This document shows, in pieces, positions 9,020 through 17,777 of a stretch of DNA of 64,000 nt. The stretch spans positions 30,368-94,367 of the forward strand of contig CAVYVC010000003.1 in the NCBI GenBank assembly GCA_963771845.1, read 5' to 3'. Below the pieces are notes generated by a model that ran no database searches, was not told where the DNA came from, and was given only the letters and a program-made list of their open reading frames with translations. How positions within the stretch are numbered: the first letter of the stretch is position 1; each line of letters opens with the position of its first letter. The position numbers were made by a program, and so were the translations under genes. The stretch comes from VAZQ01 sp963771845. Lineage in GTDB: Bacteria > Pseudomonadota > Alphaproteobacteria > Rhizobiales > Xanthobacteraceae.

Positions 9020-12000
9020 ATGATCTGTCCGGGGTGTGGCTACGACAACCCCGCCAGCCAGAAATTCTGCGGGGAATGCGGAGCACGGCTCGCGCTCGTG
9101 TGTGGGGCGTGCGGATCGAGCAATCCACCCGGCCAGAAGTTCTGCGGCGAATGCGGCAACGCGCTTGCGGCTCCGGCGGCCGGACAGCCGGCGCCTTTCC
9201 GCCATCCGCAAAGCTATACTCCGAAACACCTTGCTGAGCGCATCCTGAGCTCGAAGGCTGCGCTCGAAGGCGAGCGCAAGCACGTCACCGTGCTCTTCGC
9301 CGACGTGAAGGGTTCGCTCGAGCTCCTGGCTGATCGCGATCCGGAGGAAGCGCGCAAGATTATCGACCCCGTGCTCGCGCACATGATGGAGTCGGTGCAC
9401 CGGTATGAGGGGACGGTCAACCAGGTGATGGGTGACGAAATCATGGCGCTGTTCGGCGCGCCGCTCGCCCATGAAGACCATGCCGTGCGCGCCTGCTACG
9501 CGGCACTGCGCATGCAGGATCTGATCCGCCGCTACACCGAGGAGGCGCGTCGCAATCACGGGGTTGAGATTGCGATCCGGGTCGGGATCAATTCCGGCGA
9601 GGTAGTGGTGCGCTCGATCGGCAGTGACTTGCGCATGGACTATTCGGCGGTGGGGCAGACGACACACCTCGCCGCACGCATGGAGCAGCTCGCGCCTCCC
9701 GGCACCACCCGTATTACGGCGGAGACGGTGCGACTGACCGAGGGATTTGTGCAGGTCAAACCGCTCGGTGCGATCCCAATCAAGGGCATTGCTGAGCCGC
9801 GCGAAGTGTTCGAGCTCACTGGTGCCGCGGCGGTGCGCACGCGCTTGCAGGCGGCGCGCGCCCGCGGCTTCACCCGCTTCGTCGGACGCGACGTCGAGCT
9901 CGATCAGATGCGCCAGGCCGCCGAGCACGCCCGCGGCGGCCGTGGCCAGATCATTGCCGTGGTGGGCGAGCCCGGCGTCGGCAAATCCCGCTTGGTTCAT
10001 GAATTCATCCACTCTCATCACAGCCATGGCTGGCTGGTGCTCGAAGCAAGCTCGGTTTCCTACGGCAAGGCGACGCCGTTTCTGCCGCTCTCCGATCTTC
10101 TGCGCGCCTATCTGCGCATTGCGGATCGCGATGACGCGCGCAGCGTACGCGCCAAAACGATCGGCACATTGCTGACGCTCGATCGGGCGCTGGAAGATGT
10201 GGTGCCTGCCGTCGTTTGGTTGTTGGACGCGCTCGAACCCAACGATGCATTTCTCTCTCTGGAGCCGGCCCAGCGGCGGCAACGTGCCATCGATGGCGTT
10301 AAGCGCCTGTTCCTGCGCGAGAGCCGAGTGCAACCGCTCCTGCTGGTATTCGAGGATCTCCACTGGATCGACGCCGAGACCCAGGCGGCTCTCGACAGCC
10401 TCGTCGCAAGCCTGCCAACGGCGCCAGTGCTTCTTGCCGTGAACTACCGGCCTGAGTACCGGCACGAATGGAGTGCAAAGACCTACTATCGGCAGCTACG
10501 CATCGATCCGTTGCCGCCCGAGAGCGCGGACGAGTTTCTGCAGACACTGTTGGGCAACGACCCTTCGGTCCAGCCGCTCAAGCCATTGTTGATCGAGAAG
10601 ACCGAGGGCAATCCGCTCTTCCTCGAAGAGAGCGTGCGCACTCTTGTGGAATCCGGCGCGTTGGTCGGCGGAGTCGGCAACCATCAGCTGGCGAGAGCCG
10701 TGGAGACCATCCAGGTGCCGGTCACGGTGCAGGCGATCCTTGCGACCCGCATCGACCGGCTGCGGCCCGAGCTCAAGCGCCTGCTGCAGTCGGCATCCGT
10801 CATCGGCAAGGACGTGCCCTTCGTGCTGCTCGAGGCAGTCGCCGAAATCAAGGGCGACGATCTTCGCCATGCGCTCTCGGAGCTTCAGACCGCCGAGTTC
10901 CTGTACGAGGCGCGGCTCTTTCCCGACCTGGAATACACTTTCAAGCACGCGCTCACGCACGATGTCACCTACGCCAGCCTGCTGGAAGATCGCCGCCGGG
11001 CGCTGCACACCGCGCTGGTGGAGGCGATCGAGCGCCTGCATGCCGATCGGCTCGACGAGCAGGTCGAAATGCTTGCGCACCACGCGGCGCGCGCCAAGCT
11101 CGCCACCAAAGCCGTGCGTTACCTGCGGCAGGCCGGAGAAAAGGCGGTGGCGCGCTCGGCCAATCGAGAGGCGATTGCATTATTCGAGGCCGCGCTCGGC
11201 CTGCTCGCCGAGATGCCGGAAAGTGCTGAGACGCTGTCAGACATGCTGCACGTGCGTATGGCGCTCGGACCTGCCCTCATTGCAGTGCATGGCCCCACAT
11301 CCGAGGTGGTACGCAGCTCGTATGAACGCGCGCTTGTGCTGGTCGAGCGCACGGGGGACGTCTCATGTCGGTTCCCCGTGGTGTGGGGGCTGTGGTTCGT
11401 TGCGTTTACGCGCGGTGAATACCAGGAGGCGATCGACAGCGCGCAACGGCTGCTGAGTGATGCGCAAGGCGAGGACGATTCGAGTCGGCTTCTGGAGGCG
11501 CACCATTCGTTGTGGGCGACCCTCAACGCCATGGGACAGCCCGCCGCTGCCCTCACCCATGCCAAACGCGGGATCGTGCTCTACAATCGCGAACAACACG
11601 CAACAAATATTTATCTATACGCCGGTCACGACGCCGGGGCCTGCTGCCGTTATCACGCGGCCATGAATCGCTGGCTGCTCGGCTACCCTGACCAGGCGCT
11701 TACCGGAGTTCGCGATGCTATCGCTCTCGCACAGCAACTTGATCATCCGCTGACGATCGTTCACACGCTGGACAGGGCGGTTTGGGTCGAATATCAGCGC
11801 GGCGAGTGGGGAGCAGCGGCGGAAACGGCGGAGCGGCTTGCCTCGCTGGCTGATTCCCATGGATTCAAGGGTTGGTCCGATCTCTGGATTATCATCTCCC
11901 GGAGGTGCAAAGCTGAGCGCCTTGACGCTGCCGCGCTCGCCAAGACTTACCAGGAATTGGTGCAACAGCCGCATTCCGCCTGGAGGCAAGTCTCGGCGCT

Positions 12001-12388
12001 CTGCATGTTCGCGGAACTCTGCCTCGACTGCAATCATCCTGCCGAAGGTCTGAGGGCACTTGCCACAGTGGAGGTGACGCACCGTAACGCCTTCTACGCC
12101 CCCGAAGTGTACCGCCTCGAAGGCGAGCTGATGCTGATCGATGCGGAGCGTTCCGCAGCGGCCGCCCAGGAGCGCCTGCACACCGCCCTCGATCTTTCTC
12201 GCGCTCGCGTAGAGAAATCCCTGGAGCTGCGTGCCGCCATGAGCCTTGCGCGATTATGGCGCGCACAGGGCAAGTCCCAGGAGGCGCATCAGTTGCTCGC
12301 TGAAATTTACAGCTTCTTCACGGAAGGCTTTGAGACGCGCGATCTAGTTTCAGCGAAAGCGCTGATGAGAGAGCTGACGAGTACGTAG
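9020..12388 (+). CDS. Multidomain adenylate/guanylate cyclase with zinc ribbons, AAA ATPase and TPR repeats
   Basis: A 1122-residue signalling protein. Residues 1-50 hold two zinc ribbons (CPGCGYDNPASQKFCGECG and a second with CGACG...CGECG). Residues 90-275 form a class III cyclase domain with both metal aspartates (VLFADVKGS and VMGDEIMALFG) and a LAARME helix carrying the transition-state arginine. Residues 290-700 are a STAND-like ATPase with Walker A VGEPGVGKSRL and Walker B VFEDLHWIDA. The last 400 residues are alpha-helical TPR-like repeats. It would make cAMP or cGMP in response to a ligand bound by the ATPase/TPR part. This architecture is common in Bradyrhizobium relatives. A standalone gene. 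Confidence 0.92.
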   Translation: MICPGCGYDNPASQKFCGECGARLALVCGACGSSNPPGQKFCGECGNALAAPAAGQPAPFRHPQSYTPKHLAERILSSKAALEGERKHVTVLFADVKGSLELLADRDPEEARKIIDPVLAHMMESVHRYEGTVNQVMGDEIMALFGAPLAHEDHAVRACYAALRMQDLIRRYTEEARRNHGVEIAIRVGINSGEVVVRSIGSDLRMDYSAVGQTTHLAARMEQLAPPGTTRITAETVRLTEGFVQVKPLGAIPIKGIAEPREVFELTGAAAVRTRLQAARARGFTRFVGRDVELDQMRQAAEHARGGRGQIIAVVGEPGVGKSRLVHEFIHSHHSHGWLVLEASSVSYGKATPFLPLSDLLRAYLRIADRDDARSVRAKTIGTLLTLDRALEDVVPAVVWLLDALEPNDAFLSLEPAQRRQRAIDGVKRLFLRESRVQPLLLVFEDLHWIDAETQAALDSLVASLPTAPVLLAVNYRPEYRHEWSAKTYYRQLRIDPLPPESADEFLQTLLGNDPSVQPLKPLLIEKTEGNPLFLEESVRTLVESGALVGGVGNHQLARAVETIQVPVTVQAILATRIDRLRPELKRLLQSASVIGKDVPFVLLEAVAEIKGDDLRHALSELQTAEFLYEARLFPDLEYTFKHALTHDVTYASLLEDRRRALHTALVEAIERLHADRLDEQVEMLAHHAARAKLATKAVRYLRQAGEKAVARSANREAIALFEAALGLLAEMPESAETLSDMLHVRMALGPALIAVHGPTSEVVRSSYERALVLVERTGDVSCRFPVVWGLWFVAFTRGEYQEAIDSAQRLLSDAQGEDDSSRLLEAHHSLWATLNAMGQPAAALTHAKRGIVLYNREQHATNIYLYAGHDAGACCRYHAAMNRWLLGYPDQALTGVRDAIALAQQLDHPLTIVHTLDRAVWVEYQRGEWGAAAETAERLASLADSHGFKGWSDLWIIISRRCKAERLDAAALAKTYQELVQQPHSAWRQVSALCMFAELCLDCNHPAEGLRALATVEVTHRNAFYAPEVYRLEGELMLIDAERSAAAAQERLHTALDLSRARVEKSLELRAAMSLARLWRAQGKSQEAHQLLAEIYSFFTEGFETRDLVSAKALMRELTST

Positions 12389-12508
12389 CACGGAATTCGA
12401 TCCCAAGGAGATGGTGATTCCGGAGCGTGTGTTTGTCCCTCCCGCCTGCGTCTTTTGGGGCGTGCACTTGCCGGAAGGGGAGAGTAAAAATGCATCTGTG
12501 AAAAGGGC

Positions 12509-12586
12509 GTAGCCCGCATTGAACGCAGCAAAATGCGGGTCTCACCAGGCCCAATCCCGGATTTCGCTGCGCTCAGTCCGGGCTAC
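12509..12586. repeat. REP-like palindromic repeat, copy 2
   Basis: It opens with GTAGCCCGCATT paired to AATGCGGG, followed by ATCCCGGAT paired to GTCCGGGCTAC, so two hairpins are nested in a palindrome. It ends 11 bp before the next start codon and so would lie in that gene's leader. Related to 3230-3344. Confidence 0.6.
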
Positions 12587-12597
12587 GAGGCATTGTA

Positions 12598-13089
12598 ATG
12601 CAGCGGTTTGCAGTTCTGCTCGCCTTCGCATTAGCGATGAGCTCTGCGGGTGAGGGCCACGCTCAATCGAGTTCTCCCGCGCCGGCGGCCCCCGAGCTTC
12701 CGAAAAGCTATTTCCCCGGGCTGGGCGAGTTCATGGGAAGGATTCAGGTCGATCATGCCAAGCTCTGGCTGGCAGGGGAGGCGCGCAACTGGGATCTCGC
12801 GGGGTACCAGTTGGGCGAGCTGAAGGAAGTGTTCGCCGACGTCCAGGACCTTCTGCCGCGCTATCAGAATATTCCCGTGGGCGAGATGATCGATGCCATC
12901 ATGACCGGGACCATCACCGATCTGGAAGGCTCGATCGCGACACACGATTTCAGCAAGTTTTCGGCTTCCTTCGACAAGCTCACCGAGGCCTGCAATTCAT
13001 GCCATCACGCGGCCAATCGCCCCTACATTGCGATCCGCCGGCCGGCGCAGTCGAATTTCAGCAATCAGGACTTTTCGCCGGGGAAATAA
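12598..13089 (+). CDS. Exported small c-type cytochrome, C-terminal CxxCH
   Basis: 163 residues. Residues 1-22 are a signal peptide ending in EGHAQ. The mature part is mostly helical and has a single haem-binding motif CNSCHH near residue 137, close to the C-terminus. This layout (four helices, then a late CxxCH) is that of cytochrome c prime/c556-type proteins, whose roles include electron transfer and gas binding in the periplasm. A REP-like repeat occupies the leader. The next gene, tam, starts 4 bp downstream of the stop. The partner oxidoreductase is not in the window. Confidence 0.8.
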   Translation: MQRFAVLLAFALAMSSAGEGHAQSSSPAPAAPELPKSYFPGLGEFMGRIQVDHAKLWLAGEARNWDLAGYQLGELKEVFADVQDLLPRYQNIPVGEMIDAIMTGTITDLEGSIATHDFSKFSASFDKLTEACNSCHHAANRPYIAIRRPAQSNFSNQDFSPGK

Positions 13090-13093
13090 TCTT

Positions 13094-13864
13094 GTGAACG
13101 ACTGGAACGCGCGCCAATATCTGCGGTTCGAAGACGAGCGCACGCGGCCCTCGCGTGATCTGCTCGCGCAGGTGCCGCTCGCAGCGGCGCGGCGTGCCGT
13201 CGATCTCGGCTGCGGACCCGGCAATTCGACCGAGCTAATTATCGCTCGCTTCCCGCAGGCCGAAGTCATCGGCGTCGATAATTCGCTGGAAATGCTGCGG
13301 CAGGCGCGCGAGCGGCTGCCGGCATGCACTTTCATCGAGGCGGATCTCGCAACCTGGATGCCGAGAGGTTCCGTCGACCTGCTGTTCGGCAATGCCGTGT
13401 TCCAATGGGTGCCCGATCATCTCGCGGTGCTGCGGCGATTGCTGCAGGCGTTACCCGCGGGCGGGGTTCTCGCGGTGCAGATGCCTGACAACACCAGCGA
13501 ACCTGCCATCGCCCTCATGCAGGAGGTGGCGGAGCAGGGGCCGTGGGCCGGCAAGCCGGGCCTGAGCGCCGCGGCGCGCAATGATTTGCCGGCGCCTGAA
13601 GCCTACTACGATCTGCTCAAACCGTTGTGCTCGCGCATCGATATCTGGCACACGATCTACAACCATGTGATGGCCGGCCCGCAAGGCGTTGTCGAATGGT
13701 TCAAGGGCTCGGCCTTGCGTCCATTCTTGTCGGCCATCGAGGCGGGACTGCATGACGATTTTGTCGCCGCCTACACTGCTCGCATTGCAGAACATTACAA
13801 GCCGCGCTTCGACGGGCAGGTGCTGCTGAGATTCCCGCGCTTCTTCATTGTGGCCACGCGCTGA
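13094..13864 (+). CDS. tam: Trans-aconitate 2-methyltransferase
   Basis: Tam methylates trans-aconitate, an inhibitor by-product of the citrate cycle, with SAM. The protein follows the E. coli enzyme closely: NDWNARQYLRFEDERTRP at the N-terminus, the SAM loop VDLGCGPGNSTE, GVDNSLEML, FQWVPDH, AVQMPDNTSEP and a final LRFPRFFIVATR. The GTG at 13094 is chosen because it gives the conserved N-terminus; the longer frame upstream lies inside the cytochrome gene. 256 residues, the family length. Confidence 0.93.
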   Translation: MNDWNARQYLRFEDERTRPSRDLLAQVPLAAARRAVDLGCGPGNSTELIIARFPQAEVIGVDNSLEMLRQARERLPACTFIEADLATWMPRGSVDLLFGNAVFQWVPDHLAVLRRLLQALPAGGVLAVQMPDNTSEPAIALMQEVAEQGPWAGKPGLSAAARNDLPAPEAYYDLLKPLCSRIDIWHTIYNHVMAGPQGVVEWFKGSALRPFLSAIEAGLHDDFVAAYTARIAEHYKPRFDGQVLLRFPRFFIVATR

Positions 13865-13927
13865 TCGTGCCGGGCGTGCCCGCGGGTGGAGTGCACCCCA
13901 AAAAGTGAGACACGAAAATAGGGAAAG

Positions 13928-13996
13928 TATCAGGACGAAAACATGAGGCGTAACAGGACGAAAGCAGGAGAATAACAGGACGAGAACAGGCAAGCG
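13928..13996. repeat. Three imperfect 22-24 bp tandem repeats
   Basis: Units at 13928-13950, 13951-13972 and 13973-13996 share the core CAGGACGARARCA. They lie between the convergent genes tam and the Sel1-repeat gene. Function unknown. Confidence 0.6.
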
Positions 13997-14031
13997 TCAG
14001 GAGCTTGCGCTTTCGGCACTTTTTTGATCGC

Positions 14032-14745
14032 TCACTGTGCTTCGGTTTCCTGCCGTTGCTGCGGTTTCCAGTCGCGGGCAAGCTGCTGGGCATGCGCAAT
14101 CTCTTCCGGCGTCATTCTGCTCGCAACCGCGTCGCGGCTTTTGATCGCGGCGCTGCGCGCCATCGGCTCGGAAGCGGGAAATCGGGACGCCGCCAGGTTG
14201 AACCACATATGTGCGCTGACATTGTCCTGGTGGCCATCGTTGGCCTCGCCCCTCGCATACATCACACCGAGGTTGAACTGGGCCTGTGCGTAGCCTTGCT
14301 CGGCGGCGAGGCGATACCATTTCAACGCTTGCGCATCATCCTGCGGCACGCCATGGCCTTCGTCATACATGACGCCGAGAGTGGTCTCGGCGCGAGGATC
14401 ATGCTGCTCGACCAGCGGACGCAGAAGCCGCAGCGCGGTTTCGTAATCGGCCTTCTGGTATGCGCTATAGGCCGTCTCCGGACCATTCGGGCGAGCGGAG
14501 GCGAACGGCTTGGCCGCAACCCCGGCGATCGTGGGCTTGACCGGCGCACTGTAGTGACCGGCGACATAACCCACCGCCAGCATGGTGATGCCGACGCCGC
14601 TGATGAGCCCCCACTGCGTGCGCTGCCAGCGCGTGGCCACTCCCTTGCAGCGGTTCAGCGCTGTCTGCAAGGCGTTGACGCGCTGTTCCAGCAGCGCTTG
14701 CTGCCCTCGATGTCTGCCCAGCCCGAGTCGCTGCAACAATGCCAT
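14032..14745 (-). CDS. Sel1-repeat membrane-anchored protein
   Basis: 237 residues from the ATG at 14745. A basic coiled N-terminus with many glutamines (residues 1-45) is followed by one membrane segment (LISGVGITMLAVGYVAGHY, about 50-68). Then come Sel1/TPR repeats: AETTLGVMYDEGHGVPQDD, ALKWYRLAAEQGYAQAQ and NLGVMYARGEANDGHQDN. Such proteins are scaffolds facing the periplasm. I take the internal ATG because the upstream in-frame stretch is proline-rich and has no ribosome-binding site. The ORF is convergent with tam. Confidence 0.8.
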   Translation of the reverse strand: MALLQRLGLGRHRGQQALLEQRVNALQTALNRCKGVATRWQRTQWGLISGVGITMLAVGYVAGHYSAPVKPTIAGVAAKPFASARPNGPETAYSAYQKADYETALRLLRPLVEQHDPRAETTLGVMYDEGHGVPQDDAQALKWYRLAAEQGYAQAQFNLGVMYARGEANDGHQDNVSAHMWFNLAASRFPASEPMARSAAIKSRDAVASRMTPEEIAHAQQLARDWKPQQRQETEAQ

Positions 14746-14960
14746 GATAGATGCCCCATACTTCTGCGCCTTAGGTAGGTATTGCGGCGGCTCGAAGCAA
14801 TCGGGCGGGGGCGACGGACGCAAGGTTACGCTGGCGGTTGACAGACGGAGCATTCCTCAGCTTGACCGAGGTTTGAACGGACCAATGTTCCTCTTCACAA
14901 AAAAGTGTGGTGAATGGAATGAGCCCGCAACTCAGCGGTGCTCCACCGCGCGCCGATGCC

Positions 14961-14985
14961 GGGTCGCGTGAACAACTCGACCCAA
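14961..14985. repeat. GTTGGGTC hairpin repeat, copy 2
   Basis: GGGTCG and CGACCC arms with a loop related to the other copies (CGTGAACAACT). It lies 47 bp upstream of the SDR start codon and so is in its leader or promoter. Confidence 0.6.
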
Positions 14986-15031
14986 CCTATGGCCTAATGG
15001 CTCGCACGAAGTGGAAAGAGCAGGAGGAATC

Positions 15032-15802
15032 ATGCCCAAGACACCGGATTATTTCGTCGGCAAGAGCGTCATCATAACCGGGGCGGCGAGCGGCATCGGC
15101 AAGGCCGCGGCGCTCATCTTTGCGCGCGAAGGTGCAAATGTCGTATGCGCCGACCTCAACGAGGACGGCGCGAAGAAAACAGCCGATGTCGTGAACGCTT
15201 ACGCCGGAAAGGCGTTTGCGGTGCGCACGGATGTGACCTCGCGCGCGCAGGTCAACGAGATGGTCAGGCGCGCGATCGGAACGTTCGGGACGATCGAGTT
15301 TGCGTTCAACTCCGCCGGCGCGGCGCTGCGGCGCTCCAAATTTCTCGACATCGACGACGATCTTTTCGATGACACGTTTGCGCTCAACGTCAAGGGTACG
15401 TTCTATTGCATGCAGGCCATTCTGCCGCACATGCTGCAGAACGGCCGCGGCGTGATCGTGAACATGGCCAGCATGGCACACCGGCGCGGCGGGCCCGGCT
15501 CTTCCGTGCATTACGCTGCCGCCAAAGGCGCGGTCGTTGCGATGACGCTCGGCGTGGCGCGCGAGTTCGCCGATGCCGGCATTCGCTGTCTTTCCATTTC
15601 GCCGGGGCCAATCCGCACGCCGTTTCAGGCCGCGGCGCAGACCTCGCCGGAGCTGATGCAGCGATTCCTCGAGGACGTGCCGATGAAGCGCTTCGGAGAA
15701 CCGGAGGAAATCGGGGAGCTTGTCCTGTTCATGTGCTCGGATGCCTGCAATTTCATGACCGCGGATACGGTCTACGTGAACGGCGGCGGCGGGTGGAGGT
15801 GA
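15032..15802 (+). CDS. Short-chain dehydrogenase/reductase (SDR)
   Basis: 256 residues of a classical NAD(P)-dependent SDR. The cofactor loop is VIITGAASGIGKAAAL, an aspartate (CADLNEDG) follows strand 2, which favours NAD, FNSAGAA replaces NNAG, and the catalytic Tyr and Lys are in VHYAAAKGAV. PGPIRTPF follows as usual. The start at 15032 has AGGAGGA eight bases upstream. The substrate is not visible. The gene is convergent with a small exported protein gene. Confidence 0.9.
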   Translation: MPKTPDYFVGKSVIITGAASGIGKAAALIFAREGANVVCADLNEDGAKKTADVVNAYAGKAFAVRTDVTSRAQVNEMVRRAIGTFGTIEFAFNSAGAALRRSKFLDIDDDLFDDTFALNVKGTFYCMQAILPHMLQNGRGVIVNMASMAHRRGGPGSSVHYAAAKGAVVAMTLGVAREFADAGIRCLSISPGPIRTPFQAAAQTSPELMQRFLEDVPMKRFGEPEEIGELVLFMCSDACNFMTADTVYVNGGGGWR

Positions 15803-15813
15803 ATGGAATGAGA

Positions 15814-16026
15814 TTATTTTGACAAGGTGCGGGGACTGCGCATCGCCAGGCGGCCGCGGCAGGTGTAGCCGCCCACGGTCCAGCCGCAGCGCGGTTCAGC
15901 ATGGCGCCATTTGGCGACCATTCGCTCATGGGCACAGGCCCAAACAGCAAAATTGGGCTCGGCCGAAGCGTTGGAAATTGCGCTCAGACTCAACGCGACG
16001 ACCAGCGTAGCCATTGTTCTCGTCAT
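15814..16026 (-). CDS. Small exported cysteine-containing protein
   Basis: 70 residues with a clear signal peptide (MTRTMATLVVALSLS, cleavage after ASA at about residue 22). The mature part of about 48 residues is basic and has three cysteines (WACAHER, PRCGW, GYTCRG). It begins 9 bp after the stop of the GMC oxidoreductase and could be its partner in one transcript. I do not recognise the family. Confidence 0.5.
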   Translation of the reverse strand: MTRTMATLVVALSLSAISNASAEPNFAVWACAHERMVAKWRHAEPRCGWTVGGYTCRGRLAMRSPRTLSK

Positions 16027-16034
16027 GAAAACAC

Positions 16035-17686
16035 CTATGCGACTTCGCGCTCGGGTTTGGCCGAGGCCGTGACCGACGCGCGCGCGACGGCGTCCTGCAG
16101 GATCATGTCGGCGGCCTTCTCCCCGATCATGATGATGGCCGCGTTGGTGTTGCCGGAAACGACGGACGGCATGATGGAGCCATCGACCACGCGCAGCGCG
16201 CCGATGCCGCGCACGCGCAGGCGCTCATCCACAACGGCGGCCGGATCCAGAACCCATGCGGCAGGTACTGGTGGGGTGGAAGACCGTGCTCGCCGTCGTG
16301 CGCGCAAACTCGAGCAGCTCCGAGTCGCTGGTGCGGCGCGGATCGGGAGCCCGCTCCTCGGCGATATAGTGGCGCATCGCAGGCTGGCTCATGATCCGGC
16401 GCAGAAGCTTCATGCCCGCGACCACAGTATCGCAGTCCGCACGCTGCGAGAGATAACGCGGCTGGATAGCGGGCGGCTGGCGCGGATCGGCGGACTTGAT
16501 GCGAACGAAGCCGCGGCTCTCAGGCCGCAGCTGACACACCGAGGCAATAAAGCCGGGGAAGGGGTGCAGCGCAGCGCCCGAGGTGTCGGCGCTGAATATG
16601 ATGAAATGCACCTGCACATCGGGGGTCGCGGCATTCGGCATGGCGCGGAAGAAGCCGCCCGCATAGCCCGCGCCGATGGCGAGCAGGCCTTTTCGGAACA
16701 GTGCATAGCGCATTCCGGCGCCCATGCGCTGGCGCCAGCTGTTGATCACGTCGTTCATGGTGATCGGCAGCGTGCAACGGTATTGCATGCGCACTTGCAG
16801 GTGGTCCTGCAGGTCGGAACCGACGCCTGGCATATCCGCAAGCACGGGGATGCCGTGGGAGCGCAGGAGCTCCGCGGGACCGAGCCCCGAGAGCTGCAGC
16901 AGCTGCGGCGAATTGAAGGCGCCTCCGGCGAGGATGATTTCGCCGTCGGCGTGGGCGAGATGGGTCGCGCCGTTGCGCTGGTATTCGATACCGACTGCGC
17001 GGCGGCCTGCAAAGAGAATGCGCGTGGCCAACGCGTTCGGCATGATGACGAGATTGGGCCGGCGGCGCGCCGGGCGAAGATAGCCGACAGCCGTCGAGCA
17101 GCGGCGGCCGTTGCGCGCGGTGAGCTGAAAATAGCCGGCGCCCTCCTGCACTGGCCCGTTGAAATCATCGTTGCGCGGAAAGCCCGCCTGCTGCGCCGCT
17201 TCGATGAAGGCCTCGCACAAGGGGTGCGGCTCGCAAACATCAGAGATGCAGAGCGGGCCGCTTACGCCGTGCAGCGCGTCCTCCCCGCGTTGCTGGTTTT
17301 CCGCGCGGCGGAAATAGGGGAGCACATCCTCGAAGCTCCAGCCGGCGTTGCCGAGCTGGCGCCAATGATCGAAGTCCTGGGGCTGGCCGCGCAGATAAAG
17401 CAGCCCGTTGATCGAGCTCGACCCGCCCAGCACCTTTCCGCGCGGCTGGATGATCTGCCGGTTGTTAAGCGCGGGCTCGGGCTCAGACGAATAGAGCCAG
17501 TTCACCCTCGCATCGGCGAACAGCTTGCCGTAGCCGAGCGGAATGTGAATCCAGATGTTGCGGTCGTGGCCGCCGGCCTCGAGCAACAAAACGCGATAGC
17601 GCCCGCAAGCGGTGAGCCGATTGGCGAGCACGCAGCCGGCGGAGCCGGCCCCGACGATGATGTAGTCGAATGAGTTCTTGCGTCAT
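16035..17686 (-). pseudogene. GMC-family flavin oxidoreductase, broken at both ends
   Basis: Choline dehydrogenase/AlkJ-like FAD enzymes oxidise alcohols. The body is clear: PRGKVLGGSSSINGLLYLRG, GAFNSPQLLQLSGLGP, DLQDHLQVR and FHPTSTCRMGS. Two defects are seen. Near 16248 an extra base breaks the frame; the other frame continues with DPAAVVDERLRVRG and NTNAAIIMIGEKAADMIL, the normal C-terminus. At the 5' end the FAD loop FDYIIVGAGSAGCVLANR is encoded just downstream of 17672, but the frame hits a stop before any start codon; the ATG at 17684-17686 is in another frame. The 5' end abuts an IS110 remnant, which may have damaged it. Confidence 0.85.
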
Positions 17687-17777
17687 CGAGTCACCCTATG
17701 TAGAGATCCTATGGTTGGGTGGCGGATGGTCAGGAGGTAGGTTTTCCAACATCCAACAACCAACCCCGAGGATCGAG

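Noticed and set aside
8498..10465. 655-codon open frame on the minus strand opposite the cyclase gene
   Set aside because: It lies fully opposite a protein with clear domains, is rich in Arg, His and Ala, and has no motif; a GC-rich antisense shadow.
15901..17673. 590-codon open frame on the plus strand opposite the GMC oxidoreductase
   Set aside because: No recognisable domain and arginine/alanine-rich, while the minus strand has unmistakable GMC motifs.
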